Source: BQWY01 sp046351095
GTDB taxonomy: Bacteria > Nitrospirota > Nitrospiria > Nitrospirales > Nitrospiraceae
Direction of reading: 5' to 3'
Length of the DNA stretch: 64,000 nucleotides
Assembly (NCBI GenBank): GCA_046351095.1
Contig: JAXLZC010000001.1
Coordinates: 2,728,001 to 2,792,000 of the forward strand
In this document: positions 30,293 through 39,652 of the stretch, in pieces
Layout of the letters: each line of letters starts with the position of its first letter
Numbering within the stretch: the first letter of the stretch is position 1
Notes under the pieces: model-generated
Seen by the model: only the letters and a program-made list of their open reading frames with translations
The model's database searches: none
What the model was told of the DNA's origin: nothing
Made by a program: the position numbers and the translations under genes

Positions 30293-32446
30293 ATGGGGAC
30301 GGGTTTGGCCAGTGTGAGCAGTGGGCGGTGTGAGCAGCGGCCACTCTTCGCGTGGTTGTGTGGGCTGGTGTTCGGAGTGGGTGTTCTCGCAGCAGGCTGC
30401 ATCCCAAACTCAGACAACCCCGGAGTAGCGTCCGACATTGCCAATCTCTCAGGTCTTGAGGTTGCCGACTCGGCTCAGCAGAAGGTCGCTCTGTCTCCTG
30501 CATTCGCCGGCGCTACGACAAATTACACGGCCGCCGTCGGCGGTGCGATCACGTCGATCACGATCAAAGCCACAGCCGTCAATTCGACGGGCAACACCAC
30601 GATTCGCTTGCAGAAGCAAGACGGGACCTTCGTGCCCGTGTCGTCGGGGCAAACCTCGGCAGCACTCCCTGTCAATTTCGGTCCGAACAATTTTACCGTT
30701 ACTGTTGATGCGCCTGGAGCGACGAAGGCCTACATCATCAACGTAAATCGTGGTGCCAACGCCAACCTCAGTGGCTTGGTCCTCTCTGCCGGCGGCCTGA
30801 CTCCGGCCTTCGATCCAGCCAAAACCGACTACACGGTCACCACTGGATTCACCACCTCGACGACGACCGTGACGGCGACGCTCTCCGACACGTCGTCCGG
30901 GCTTCAGATTGCGGGTGCCAATGTCTCGTCAGGCCAGGCCTCGAGCCCGATTCAGTTGAATACGGGTCCGACGGAAATTCCCATCCGAGTCGAAGCGCAG
31001 AACGGTACGATCAAAACCTATAAGGTTGTGGTCACCAGGGGCGGCACATCCGACATTGCCAAGTTAGAGGTTCAAGGCCGCACATTGTCGCCGGCCTTCG
31101 ATCCAGGAAACCTTGGGCCCTACACGAGTGCCGTGTCCTCCGGAACGGGCACGGCTACTATCGTAGTAACTGCTGCCGATAAGTCGGCAACCATTGCCAT
31201 CAACGGACAGTCTGCAAGCTCGGGGCAAGCGTTCCCCGTGTCCGTCGCGACAGGCACCAATACGTTCTCGATCGTGGTGACCGGGCCGTCGGTCGCCGCG
31301 AAGACGTACACGTTACAGATTGTGCGGGCCACGCCTTCAAGCAATGCGAAGCTTCAGTCGCTGTCAGTCAACCCAGGCTCGTTGAATCCAGGCTTTGCGG
31401 ACAATGTGTTTGGGTACAACGTTACGGTCGGCAGCAGCACTGGCAGTATCGACGTTACGGCATCTGTGCAGGACGGCGCGGCCGTGCTGGATATCAACAA
31501 TCAGCAGGTGCAGTCAGGCCAGACGGTCACCGTGCCGCTGAATTCGCCGGCACCGAGCTTTACCGGCATTTCTGTGACGGTGCGTGCCGAGAACGGCGCC
31601 GTGCAAACGTACACGATCAACGTGAACCGTGCGGCGGCTGCCTCCAGCAATGCCAATCTCGCGAGTTTGTCTGTGCCTCCGGCGACGATTCCGTTCAGCC
31701 CATCTACGACCACGTATAATGCGTCGGTCGGAAATGGCACGTCGTCGGTCACGGTGCAGGCGGCGGTGGCGGACAGCAATTCAACTATGACCATCAATGG
31801 GCAGGGGGTTCAGTCTCCGTCCAATTTGAGCGTGCCGTTGAGCGTCGGGAGCAATCAAATCACCGTGCAGGTCACGGCGCCGGCCGGGAATACCAAAGAC
31901 TATGTGGTGAACATCACGCGCGGGGCGGCAGCCTCGACCAACGCGACATTGTCCGCGTTGAGAGTGAATCCGCCGTCGAATACGAACCTGATCGTCGGAG
32001 GGCAATTCAACTATAGCGTTGGGGTGCCCAATGGAACCTCAAGTGTTTCCATTACGGCCACCCCGCAAAGCGGAGCAGCACAGGTCGAATTTATTTATCA
32101 ATCAGGCATTCACACAAACAACCCATTTACGGCATCTGGGCTGCAAGTTGGGGATAACACAGTCACGGTCAGGGTGATCGCGGCTGCAGGCAATACGCAA
32201 GACTACGGCGTAAACATTAATCGTGCGGCAGCACCGCCGCCACCGCCGCCACCGCCGCCACCGCCGCCACCGCCGCCACCGCCGCCACCGCCGCCACCGC
32301 CGCCACCGCCGCCACCGCCGCCACCGCCGCCACCGCCACCGCCGCCACCGGCGCCGCCACCGCCACCACCGGCGCCGCCGCCGCCCCCACCGGCGCCGCC
32401 GCCGCCACCACCGGCGCCACTACCGCCACCGCCGGTCGTGCCATAG
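30293..32446 (+). CDS. Lipoprotein with six cadherin-like repeats and a polyproline tail (array member 3)
   Basis: The product (717 aa) starts at ATG 30293 after GGAGGATCGAG. Its lipobox is VLAAGC followed by I-P-N-S-D-N-P-G. Six cadherin-like repeats (for example ANLSGLVLSAGGLTPAFDP) run to about residue 645. The C-terminus is 39 consecutive prolines and then blocks of six prolines separated by alanine, ending P-V-V-P. Such tails form stiff polyproline-II rods that can span or bind cell wall or a partner. The coding repeat is slippage-prone. Confidence 0.83.
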   Translation: MGTGLASVSSGRCEQRPLFAWLCGLVFGVGVLAAGCIPNSDNPGVASDIANLSGLEVADSAQQKVALSPAFAGATTNYTAAVGGAITSITIKATAVNSTGNTTIRLQKQDGTFVPVSSGQTSAALPVNFGPNNFTVTVDAPGATKAYIINVNRGANANLSGLVLSAGGLTPAFDPAKTDYTVTTGFTTSTTTVTATLSDTSSGLQIAGANVSSGQASSPIQLNTGPTEIPIRVEAQNGTIKTYKVVVTRGGTSDIAKLEVQGRTLSPAFDPGNLGPYTSAVSSGTGTATIVVTAADKSATIAINGQSASSGQAFPVSVATGTNTFSIVVTGPSVAAKTYTLQIVRATPSSNAKLQSLSVNPGSLNPGFADNVFGYNVTVGSSTGSIDVTASVQDGAAVLDINNQQVQSGQTVTVPLNSPAPSFTGISVTVRAENGAVQTYTINVNRAAAASSNANLASLSVPPATIPFSPSTTTYNASVGNGTSSVTVQAAVADSNSTMTINGQGVQSPSNLSVPLSVGSNQITVQVTAPAGNTKDYVVNITRGAAASTNATLSALRVNPPSNTNLIVGGQFNYSVGVPNGTSSVSITATPQSGAAQVEFIYQSGIHTNNPFTASGLQVGDNTVTVRVIAAAGNTQDYGVNINRAAAPPPPPPPPPPPPPPPPPPPPPPPPPPPPPPPPPPPPPPPAPPPPPPAPPPPPPAPPPPPPAPLPPPPVVP
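32234..32350 (+). repeat. CCGCCGCCA minisatellite coding 39 prolines
   Basis: Thirteen units of the 9-base type CCGCCGCCA encode an uninterrupted proline tract; imperfect copies with GCG (Ala) interruptions continue to about 32440. Unit loss or gain would keep the frame and change only tail length. The terminal copies show small base differences. Confidence 0.85.
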
Positions 32447-32452
32447 ACGATA

Positions 32453-32480
32453 GGCGAGGCTCTCAAATGAGGGCCTCGCC
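32453..32480 (+). terminator. Hairpin after array member 3
   Basis: GGCGAGGC (32453-32460) pairs with GCCTCGCC (32473-32480) around a 12-base loop, seven bases after the stop codon. No strong T-run follows. Confidence 0.5.
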
Positions 32481-32654
32481 CATCCTGATCCTTCTCTCAA
32501 TGTTGCAATTCCCTCCCAGTTGCGATTTTTTTCCCGCACCCCGTACACTCTGAGCCGAGTATCGGCGTTGACGTGAGATAGCGCTGATGCCGTTGTGTCG
32601 GAAGCGGGTGGCACAGAGCCCGTCTGAAAATGTTGTCCGGATGTTGAGCACCAC

Positions 32655-33917
32655 ATGAAACTGCGGTATTGGGTTGTTGCGCTGTTCCTACTGACGTGGG
32701 GCGTAGGTGGGTGTATTCCCAGTAACGATGCGCCCGCACCGACGAATTCGGCGGCGAATTTGGCGTCGATGTCCGTCGGCGCTGGGGCGCTTGCGCCTGG
32801 CTTCAATGGCGAGGTGACGAGTTATGAAGTCGTCGCGCCGAACGAGACGACGACCACGACCATCACGGCTGCTCCAGTCGATAGTGCTGCGACGCTCCAA
32901 GTGAATAATCAGGCGGCTGTTGCAGGGCAACCGTTCGGTCCGGTACCGCTGGCAGTCGGCACCAATCCCATCACCGTCTTGGCTAGTGTGCCGGGGGCCA
33001 CCAAAACCTACACCGTCATTGTGACGCGCGGGGGCGCTGCGGATCTGTTCGACCTGGAATTGTCGGCCGGTCCGCTCACGCCTGATTTCGATCCTGCAGG
33101 GACGACCTACGCAGTCTCTGCCTCGGAGGCGACGACGCAGACAACGGTGACGGCCACCCTGTCCGATCACCGCGCGACGCTGCGGATCAACAATCAGCCG
33201 GCTGTCTCCGAACAACCTTCCGCGCCGATTGCGCTGGCTGCAGGGTCCAATGTCATTTCAATCGTGGTGACGGCTGTCAACGGCACCACAAAGACCTACA
33301 CGGTGACGGTCAATCGTGCTGGCGTCGGGAACGCGAATCTTTCCGCGCTCTCGGTGACGGCAGGGCCACTCGTGCCGACCTTCACGTCGGCAGGGGTGAA
33401 CTATGCGGTGGTGACCGCTGCCACGACGACCACGACGATGGTCACGGCGCGGACGCAGGATCCGACATCGTCCATCACCATCAATGGCAGTCGTGCCATC
33501 TCGGGTGTGCCGTTTGGGCCGATTCCCTTGAACGCGTCGGGGACGCCGACGGCGATCAATGTCGTAGTCAGTGCGGCTGATGGTGTGACGAGCAAGACCT
33601 ACGTCGTAACGGTGTCACGCGGGTTGTCGTCCGATGCCAATCTCTCGGGGCTCTCGGTCTCGGTGGGAGCTCTGCGCCCAGCGTTTTCATCGCAGCGGAC
33701 GACGTATTCCGTACAGGCGGCGCGAACGGCGACGAGCACCACGGTCACGGCGATCACGAACGACGGGGCCGCCACGGTGCGGATCAACGGTGCACCCGCC
33801 GTATCGGGCGTGCCGTTCGGCCCGATTCAGCTTGTCGGATCGACGACACGGATCACGGTCGAGGTTCGTGCGCAAAACGGTGCGACGAAGAGTTATCGGA
33901 TTGACGTGAAGCGATGA
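32655..33917 (+). CDS. Lipoprotein with four cadherin-like repeats (array member 4)
   Basis: The product (420 aa) has a short signal peptide ending in the lipobox GVGGC at Cys20, followed by I-P-S-N-D-A-P-A. Four repeats follow, with typical segments ANLSALSVTAGPLVPTF and ATLRINNQPAVS. The repeats are highly threonine- and alanine-rich. The previous gene ends 208 bases upstream with a hairpin, so this one may have its own promoter. Confidence 0.83.
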   Translation: MKLRYWVVALFLLTWGVGGCIPSNDAPAPTNSAANLASMSVGAGALAPGFNGEVTSYEVVAPNETTTTTITAAPVDSAATLQVNNQAAVAGQPFGPVPLAVGTNPITVLASVPGATKTYTVIVTRGGAADLFDLELSAGPLTPDFDPAGTTYAVSASEATTQTTVTATLSDHRATLRINNQPAVSEQPSAPIALAAGSNVISIVVTAVNGTTKTYTVTVNRAGVGNANLSALSVTAGPLVPTFTSAGVNYAVVTAATTTTTMVTARTQDPTSSITINGSRAISGVPFGPIPLNASGTPTAINVVVSAADGVTSKTYVVTVSRGLSSDANLSGLSVSVGALRPAFSSQRTTYSVQAARTATSTTVTAITNDGAATVRINGAPAVSGVPFGPIQLVGSTTRITVEVRAQNGATKSYRIDVKR

Positions 33918-34384
33918 CATCGCAGTGTGCGAGGACCTTTGTCCTCGGCGAATCTTCGTGCGATTCCTCCACGCTTGCGCGGGCTGGCTTACATTTGTCC
34001 CATGCCCATACCGGAATTTATCCGCCCGGGATACATTGCGATCTCGTTCCCGCGCCTCGTAGACTGACGGCGGTCTGCGACCAGGCAGAAAAATTTTCAT
34101 CACTGTAGGGCTGAGTGCGGTGGCCTACATCGGCGCGGGGCTGCGTGGTGATGCACGCGTGCCTCCCGTCGAAATGTGAATCGTGTGCGCTGGGGCGGCG
34201 TGGTGCGGGTGAGCTTCCGACAGGAATCGCTCATCACGCGAAACGACGTGATCGCCTCGCCAAGCCATGGTGGCCTAAACATACAGTGCGAACGATCGGA
34301 AGCATGACGACATCGGCGCAGGGCCTGGTTTCGCTGCATTTTACTGTGGCATAGTGATTGATAGGTGAGAGAGGGAGTGTGAGC
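33918..34384. other. 467-base gap between array members 4 and 5
   Basis: No gene is supported; the short open frames lack ribosome-binding sites and homology. A perfect hairpin at 33930-33947 (CGAGGAC, CTTT loop, GTCCTCG) lies 12 bases after the stop of member 4 and may act as a terminator. GAGAGAGGGAG just before 34385 is the ribosome-binding site of member 5. Confidence 0.45.
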
Positions 34385-35437
34385 ATGACGAGTCTGGTAC
34401 ATCGCGGACTGATGCGCCGTATTGTGTGTGCTGAAATCGGACGAATCTCCAGGCTCGGCGGGTTGCTCAGTACGGCGGCGGTCTGTGTCGCCTTACTCGG
34501 CGGCTGCATTCCGGACGGGGAGACGCCCAGTGTTCCGGCGACGGCGGCGGACCTCTCGTCGTTGGAGGTATCGGCGGGCGCCTTGTCCCCCACGTTCAGC
34601 GGCGCGCTGGCGAGTTATTCGCTGACGGTCGGGAATACGGTCACCTCCACGACGGTGAAGGCGACGGCGGTGCAAGCGGATGCGACCATGCAGATCAATA
34701 ACCAACCGGCGCAATCTGGTCAAACCTTTGGCCCCATTACGCTGTCGGTGGGGACGACGACCATTCCCATTGTCGTGACGCCGCGAGGTAGCAGCCCGAA
34801 GACGTACACCGTCGCGATCACGCGCAGCGGCAACGTGAGTTTAAAGGCCTTGTCGCTCTCGGCAGGCGCGCTGGCTCCGGCGTTTACTGCGGACCAGGTC
34901 GATTACAAGGTGGCGGCGCCGAATGCCGCTGCGCAGACCACCATTACGGCGACAGCGGAGGATCCCACCTCTACCGTTACGATCGGTGGGGTGGCCGTGC
35001 CGTCCGGTCAGGCGGCAGGTCCGTTCCCATTGAATGTGGGTGGGAATGCGTTTGAGATCGTCGTGCGGAATGCCGTCGGAACGAGCGAAAAAAAGTATCG
35101 AGTCGAGGTGACGCGCGCGCCATCCGCCAATGCGAATCTGTCCAGTTTGGTGGTGGTCCCGGGAACGCTCACGCCGGCGTTCTCGCCTGAGGTGGCGAGC
35201 TATCAGGTGCCGAATCTGAATCTCTTCGTTTCCTCCGTTCAGGTCCAGGCGACGACGCAGGATGCCACCTCGACTTTGACGGTGAACAACCAGGCCGTTG
35301 CGTCTGGACAAGTGATCGGTGTGCAACTCGATGGGTTAAGCACGACCATTCCCATCGTCGTTCGCGCGCAGGATACTGTGACGACTAAGTCCTACTCGGT
35401 GACCGTCACGCGGTGCCTGTTTTTCTTCGGATGCTGA
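34385..35437 (+). CDS. Lipoprotein with three cadherin-like repeats (array member 5)
   Basis: The product (350 aa from ATG 34385) is the shortest of the six paralogues. Its lipobox is ALLGGC followed by I-P-D-G-E-T-P-S. Three repeats follow (LSSLEVSAGALSPTFSGALA, KALSLSAGALAPAF, NLSSLVVVPGTLTPAF). The C-terminus is a short F-F-F-G-C; the final Cys is unpaired within the protein. The next paralogue starts 49 bases later. Confidence 0.82.
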   Translation: MTSLVHRGLMRRIVCAEIGRISRLGGLLSTAAVCVALLGGCIPDGETPSVPATAADLSSLEVSAGALSPTFSGALASYSLTVGNTVTSTTVKATAVQADATMQINNQPAQSGQTFGPITLSVGTTTIPIVVTPRGSSPKTYTVAITRSGNVSLKALSLSAGALAPAFTADQVDYKVAAPNAAAQTTITATAEDPTSTVTIGGVAVPSGQAAGPFPLNVGGNAFEIVVRNAVGTSEKKYRVEVTRAPSANANLSSLVVVPGTLTPAFSPEVASYQVPNLNLFVSSVQVQATTQDATSTLTVNNQAVASGQVIGVQLDGLSTTIPIVVRAQDTVTTKSYSVTVTRCLFFFGC

Positions 35438-35485
35438 GGCGGCGAACGTCGGCCGCCGTTGTCCGCTTGTGATGAAAGGTATATT

Positions 35486-37390
35486 GTGGTGTCTCTCGTC
35501 TCTCGTTGGCTGTTGAGCGGTGTGATGCTGGTTGTTGCGGGCGGGTGTATTCCCGATCCCGATCCGGCCGCCGTTCCGGCGGACAACACGCGGGCCTTGC
35601 TTGCGACATTGGACGTCACGTCGAATGCGACGACGTCGTCGCTGGCCCCGGCCCTCTCACCCAGCTTCGACCCTCAAGTGACGAGTTACACCGTGGTGGT
35701 GCCGAACAGTGCCGCCGCTGTGACCGTCAAAGCGAAACCGGCGGACCCGAGTCGCGCGATCCTGAAGATTCAGAATCAAACCGTGCAACCCGATGCGCCC
35801 TTTCTCGTGGATGGACTCGTACCGGGCACCACGAAGGCCGTCAGCATCCTTGTGGAAGAAACCGGTGCGGGTGGGTTCCCGCGGACGTATACCTTGCAAG
35901 TGACGCGCGCGCAGTCCCCGCTGGCGGACCTTGCGTCGTTGCGCGTGTCGGAAGGCAACATGACACCCCCGTTCGACCCGCAGCAGTTGGGGTACACCGT
36001 GAAGACCGGCAGCTCCGTGACGAGCGCGACCATCGAAGCGACCGCGCTGGAGCAGGCCGCGCGCGTGACGATCAACGGTCAGGCGGTGGGAGCAGGGAAG
36101 GCGTTCGGCCCGGCGACGTTGGCGGTGGGGCCGAATCCGTTCACGATCGTCGTCACGCCGCTCAGCGGGACTCCGAAGCAATATTCGGTCGTCATCATTC
36201 GCGGTGCGTCGGGTGTGGCGGATCTTGCGACACTCTCGGTGTCCGCGGGAACTCTGTCGCCGAAGTTCAATTCCGACACGCTGGCATACACGGTCGCCAC
36301 GCAACACGCCACGAGCAGCACCACGGTTGCGGCGATCGTGGCGGAAACGACGGCGAAGTTGAAGATCAACGGTCAGGATGTGCCGAACGGTCAAGCGTCA
36401 CCCGCCATCGACTTGAAGGTCGGCGATACGGAGATCCCCATTGTGGTGACGGCACCGGATGGGACCGTGAAGACCTACAAGGTTACGGTGCGGAGACCGC
36501 AATCCAGCAACAACGACCTGAGCAGTCTCTCGGTGTCTGCCGGGACGCTCAGCCCCGGCTTTGCATCGGGGACCACGGGGTATTCTCTGGCGGTGCCCAG
36601 CGTGGTGGCGGCGACGACGGTGACGGCCGCGGTGGCCGATCCCACGGCGAGCATCACGGTGAAGGGGGCACCGCTCGCATCCGGCCAAACGACGGCGCCG
36701 ATACAGTTAGCGCTCGGTCCGAATGCAATTCCAGTCGAGGTGACGGCGCAAAATGGCGCGAAGAAAACCTACACGGTGACGATCACGCGAAATGCCAACG
36801 CCGATCTCTCGAATCTGTCGGTCTCTGCAGGCGGGCTGACGCCGTCGTTCACGGCCGGCGTGACGAGTTATTCGCTGTCCGTTCCGAATGCGACGGCGAC
36901 GACGACGGTTACGGCGACGCTGGCGGATCCGACGTCTACGATGACGATCAACGGCCAAGCCGTGGCGTCCGGACAAGCCTTTGGTCCGGTCCCGCTTGTC
37001 GTGAATCAGGACAATACCTTCACCATCGTTGTGACGTCGGCCGGTGGGTTGGCGACAAAATCGTACGTGGTGGTGGTGAAGCGGCCGGCCTCAGCCAATG
37101 CGGAATTGGCGAACTTGCAACTGTCGCCAGGGCTTGTGGCGCCGGCGCCATTTTCTCCGGCCGTGACGGCCTACACCGTCAGCAATGTCGGCATCTTCAC
37201 GTCGTTCGTCACGATCGTTGCGACGGTCGCCGACCCCACGGCCACGCTGACGATTGCAGGGCAAGCGGCTGTCTCCGGGCAAGCCTTCCAGGCCCCGCTC
37301 GCGTTCTTTGGGCCGACGTCGATTCCGATCGACGTTCGAGCGCAGGACACCGTGACCCTCAAGACCTATACGGTTACGGTCACGCACTAA
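35486..37390 (+). CDS. Lipoprotein with six cadherin-like repeats (array member 6)
   Basis: The product (634 aa) probably starts at GTG 35486, six bases after AAAGG; a TTG at 35459 would also be in frame but has no ribosome-binding site. The signal peptide ends with VVAGGC followed by I-P-D-P-D-P-A. Six repeats follow, among them LSSLSVSAGTLSPGF and LSNLSVSAGGLTPSF, which are almost identical and suggest recent internal duplication. It ends with T-V-T-V-T-H and is followed by a strong terminator. Confidence 0.83.
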   Translation: MVSLVSRWLLSGVMLVVAGGCIPDPDPAAVPADNTRALLATLDVTSNATTSSLAPALSPSFDPQVTSYTVVVPNSAAAVTVKAKPADPSRAILKIQNQTVQPDAPFLVDGLVPGTTKAVSILVEETGAGGFPRTYTLQVTRAQSPLADLASLRVSEGNMTPPFDPQQLGYTVKTGSSVTSATIEATALEQAARVTINGQAVGAGKAFGPATLAVGPNPFTIVVTPLSGTPKQYSVVIIRGASGVADLATLSVSAGTLSPKFNSDTLAYTVATQHATSSTTVAAIVAETTAKLKINGQDVPNGQASPAIDLKVGDTEIPIVVTAPDGTVKTYKVTVRRPQSSNNDLSSLSVSAGTLSPGFASGTTGYSLAVPSVVAATTVTAAVADPTASITVKGAPLASGQTTAPIQLALGPNAIPVEVTAQNGAKKTYTVTITRNANADLSNLSVSAGGLTPSFTAGVTSYSLSVPNATATTTVTATLADPTSTMTINGQAVASGQAFGPVPLVVNQDNTFTIVVTSAGGLATKSYVVVVKRPASANAELANLQLSPGLVAPAPFSPAVTAYTVSNVGIFTSFVTIVATVADPTATLTIAGQAAVSGQAFQAPLAFFGPTSIPIDVRAQDTVTLKTYTVTVTH

Positions 37391-37404
37391 CAGCCGATCG
37401 CCTG

Positions 37405-37440
37405 CAGCCGTCCGCATCGCAGAGTGGATGCGGACGGCTG
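37405..37440. terminator. Bidirectional terminator between the lipoprotein array and dinB
   Basis: A 14-base perfect stem (37405-37418 with 37427-37440) closes on an 8-base loop. It lies 14 bases after the last lipoprotein stop and 12 before the dinB stop, serving both converging genes. Confidence 0.75.
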
Positions 37441-37452
37441 AACCAGTCAGAC

Positions 37453-38526
37453 CTATTCCAGCCGTTCCAGCCTGAGCCCAACCAGTCGAATGAGTTTGCC
37501 GTGCGGATTCTCCCGTCGATCAAGGAAGGGCAGGAAGAGTTTCAACGCTTCGCTTTCCAACTGACGGGTCTCGCTCAGTGGGCGCGGTAGCGTGCGCGAT
37601 CGGGTGACCGTCGTGAAGTCGGCGAACCGAACGGTCAGCACGACGGTGCGGCAGGCCTGGAATCCTTCTTCGCCTAACGTGCGCAACAGGCTTGCGCACC
37701 GCTCGCGGATGAACCCGATCAAAAACTCCACATCCCGCGTGTCCGTATCGAACGTGTCTTGCTCGCCGATGGATTTCGTTGTGCGCACGGCGACCACCGG
37801 ATCGTCGTCCATGCCACGGATGCGTGCCCACCAAGCGAGACCGCGCTGCCCGAAGGCATGGTCGAGCCGCGAGCGCGGCCACGCCAGCAGGTCGCCGACA
37901 CGGATGACGCCCTCACGCGTGAGGTGCTCCGTGGCCTTCGGGCCGATCCCTGGAATGGCGCCGACCGGGAGCGGTGCCAAAAAATCCGCGACCTGTTCCG
38001 GCTGCACGACCGTGAATCCCGCCGGCTTCCGCATGCCCGACGCGATTTTGGCGATGAGTTTATTCGGGCCGAGTCCAACCGACGCCGTCAGCCCTTCGTT
38101 TGCAAGAATGTGCGCCGTCAGCGAGCGGCAACAGGCGGCCGCCGCCTCATAGGAGCCTGTTTCGGTCAGATCGAGGTACGCTTCGTCGATGCTGGCGCGT
38201 TCGAGCGTGGGGACCGACGTCTCCGCCAGCGCCATGATCCGGCGCGAAACCTCGGCATAGTGCGACATACGTACGGGAAGAAACGCGACGGGCGGTTTGC
38301 CCTGCCGCCGTGCGACTTCCGACAGCTGCCACGCGCGAGAAATTGGAAGGGCGGAATGGAGGCCGTAGGCGCGTGCGGCATAGTTGGCCGTAGACACGAC
38401 GCCACGTCCGCGTCCGCCGTCCGGGTCGGCGCCGACGGCGATGGGTCGTCCCCTGAGATTCGGGTGGTCGCGTTCTTCGATGGCCGCAAAAAACGCGTCC
38501 ATGTCGACATGAGCGACGAGCCGCAT
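37453..38526 (-). CDS. dinB: DNA polymerase IV (Y-family)
   Basis: The product (357 aa) is a translesion polymerase. Catalytic residues are seen in VAHVDMDAFFAAIE at the start and ERASIDEAYLDLT near residue 110. GLGPNKLIAKIASGMRKPAG and the helix-hairpin-helix region AIPGIGPKATEHL follow, and the C-terminal little-finger domain completes the protein. It is a single gene facing the lipoprotein array. The usual beta-clamp-binding tail is not obvious at the extreme C-terminus (RLVGLRLERLE). No LexA box was identified upstream. Confidence 0.94.
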   Translation of the reverse strand: MRLVAHVDMDAFFAAIEERDHPNLRGRPIAVGADPDGGRGRGVVSTANYAARAYGLHSALPISRAWQLSEVARRQGKPPVAFLPVRMSHYAEVSRRIMALAETSVPTLERASIDEAYLDLTETGSYEAAAACCRSLTAHILANEGLTASVGLGPNKLIAKIASGMRKPAGFTVVQPEQVADFLAPLPVGAIPGIGPKATEHLTREGVIRVGDLLAWPRSRLDHAFGQRGLAWWARIRGMDDDPVVAVRTTKSIGEQDTFDTDTRDVEFLIGFIRERCASLLRTLGEEGFQACRTVVLTVRFADFTTVTRSRTLPRPLSETRQLESEALKLFLPFLDRRENPHGKLIRLVGLRLERLE

Positions 38527-38577
38527 AGGAGTCGGTGCAACGTGTGGGGTGTGGAAGTCGGTGCGCGGCGCCGCGCC

Positions 38578-39003
38578 CTATTCCGACGGCGGGAGGACCG
38601 CCTGCACGACGTGAAAATCTTTTTGCGCGATCACCTGACGGTTGACCGAGAGGCGGAACTCGTATCGGCCCGGCGCCGGAAACACGAGCGCGGGAATGTT
38701 CACGCCGAAATCCGAAATCTGCAACCGGTCGGCAATCTCCACACCCGGCAAGCTCGCCTGCGCAATCGTCTCGTCGTTATTCAGGTAGACGAGGTGAATG
38801 TCGAATTGATAGGTGCCCTGCGCGTCCGTCAGACAAAAATACAAGCCGAGCTGCGGGTGCTGAAAGGGAAAGGCGTGCGCCTGCAGATGCGTGAAGAGGC
38901 CGATCAGGCTCTTCTTCCGCGTCATGATGTCCTCAATAACCGTGTCGCAGACGAGAAGGGCTTGGATGCTGGGTTTGACGTGGTCGGTCATGGAGAGGGG
39001 CAT
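38578..39003 (-). CDS. DUF6941-like conserved hypothetical protein
   Basis: The product (141 aa) has the pattern IQALLVCDTVIEDIMTRKKS, then LIGLFTHL, HPQLGLYFCLTDAQG, and a C-terminal LVFPAPGRYEFRLSVN. This matches my memory of the DUF6941 group, whose function is unknown. It is beta-rich, without signal peptide, and may be a C2-like or immunoglobulin-like domain. Two possible ATG starts (39003 and 38991) are four codons apart. It lies 51 bases upstream of dinB on the same strand. Confidence 0.65.
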   Translation of the reverse strand: MPLSMTDHVKPSIQALLVCDTVIEDIMTRKKSLIGLFTHLQAHAFPFQHPQLGLYFCLTDAQGTYQFDIHLVYLNNDETIAQASLPGVEIADRLQISDFGVNIPALVFPAPGRYEFRLSVNRQVIAQKDFHVVQAVLPPSE

Positions 39004-39052
39004 GGTGATACGGACGGTTGTACAGCAAGCGTGGCGGTCGACGCTACGGGGG

Positions 39053-39544
39053 TCAGCCGACGATCACCGAGCCGCCGCGGCATTCGCGGATGTCGCCGAA
39101 CCACGACAGGTCCGTGCCGATGCGGCAGATATGCGGCGTCAATTCGACCGGCGCGCCGGTGTGCGTGTGAAAATGCGCGTTGATCATCTGCACCGAGGTG
39201 TCGGGCCGCGCCGTCAGTTCCAGCACGACGGCGCCGGATTGGCGCTCGCACACGGTGAGCCACGCACCGTCCGCAAACGTCGATGCCGTCGGCGCACTCG
39301 TTTGCAACATAAACTGCTCGCGCCGGTTGAAGGCCCAGGCGTTGCGGCGTAGGTGCGCCACGTGGAGCCCTTCGGCGTCGTAGAAATCCATCGTCAGGAG
39401 AATCTGCGTGTCGCCGAGTTCGATGACGATCTGCGGTTTGCCCTGCAAACGGATGACACCGTTCGTATTCCGCAAAATGTTCGAGCCGAAATTTAATTCG
39501 GCGAGGCGTCCCAGTTGCGGCGGCGATGATGGGTGTGGGCTCAC
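39053..39544 (-). CDS. Hypothetical protein, 163 aa
   Basis: I do not recognise this protein. It starts with a proline-rich stretch and then a beta-rich domain (LAELNFGSNILRNTNGVIRL, GDTQILLTMDFYD, LHVAHLRRNAW, GAWLTVCERQSGAVVLEL). The alternation of strands and N-G turns suggests a small beta barrel or beta helix. No signal peptide is present. It is 49 bases upstream of the DUF6941-like gene on the same strand and may be cotranscribed with it. Confidence 0.55.
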   Translation of the reverse strand: MSPHPSSPPQLGRLAELNFGSNILRNTNGVIRLQGKPQIVIELGDTQILLTMDFYDAEGLHVAHLRRNAWAFNRREQFMLQTSAPTASTFADGAWLTVCERQSGAVVLELTARPDTSVQMINAHFHTHTGAPVELTPHICRIGTDLSWFGDIRECRGGSVIVG

Positions 39545-39652
39545 GAGCGGCTCAGTGCCCCCGAACGATGTGGATGTGGAGGAGCTACCGGATCGACGGA
39601 GAAAGTCTACCCGAAACCTACCGTCCCATGCCAGTGCGACAGCGGGAAAACC

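Noticed and set aside
32203..32466. Poly-glycine and poly-alanine open frames opposite and beside the polyproline tract
   Set aside because: They only mirror the CCGCCGCCA repeat in other frames and lack ribosome-binding sites.
26308..37390. CRISPR array or other short DNA repeats
   Set aside because: The repetition is at protein-domain level (about 270 bases, diverged) and continuous with coding sequence; no regular short repeats with unique spacers occur anywhere in the window.
35506..37590. A 694-codon open frame in a second plus-strand frame over lipoprotein member 6
   Set aside because: It is low-complexity (G, R, D rich), has no family motif, no signal peptide and overlaps completely with the well-supported lipoprotein; it is a by-product of GC-rich repetitive codons.
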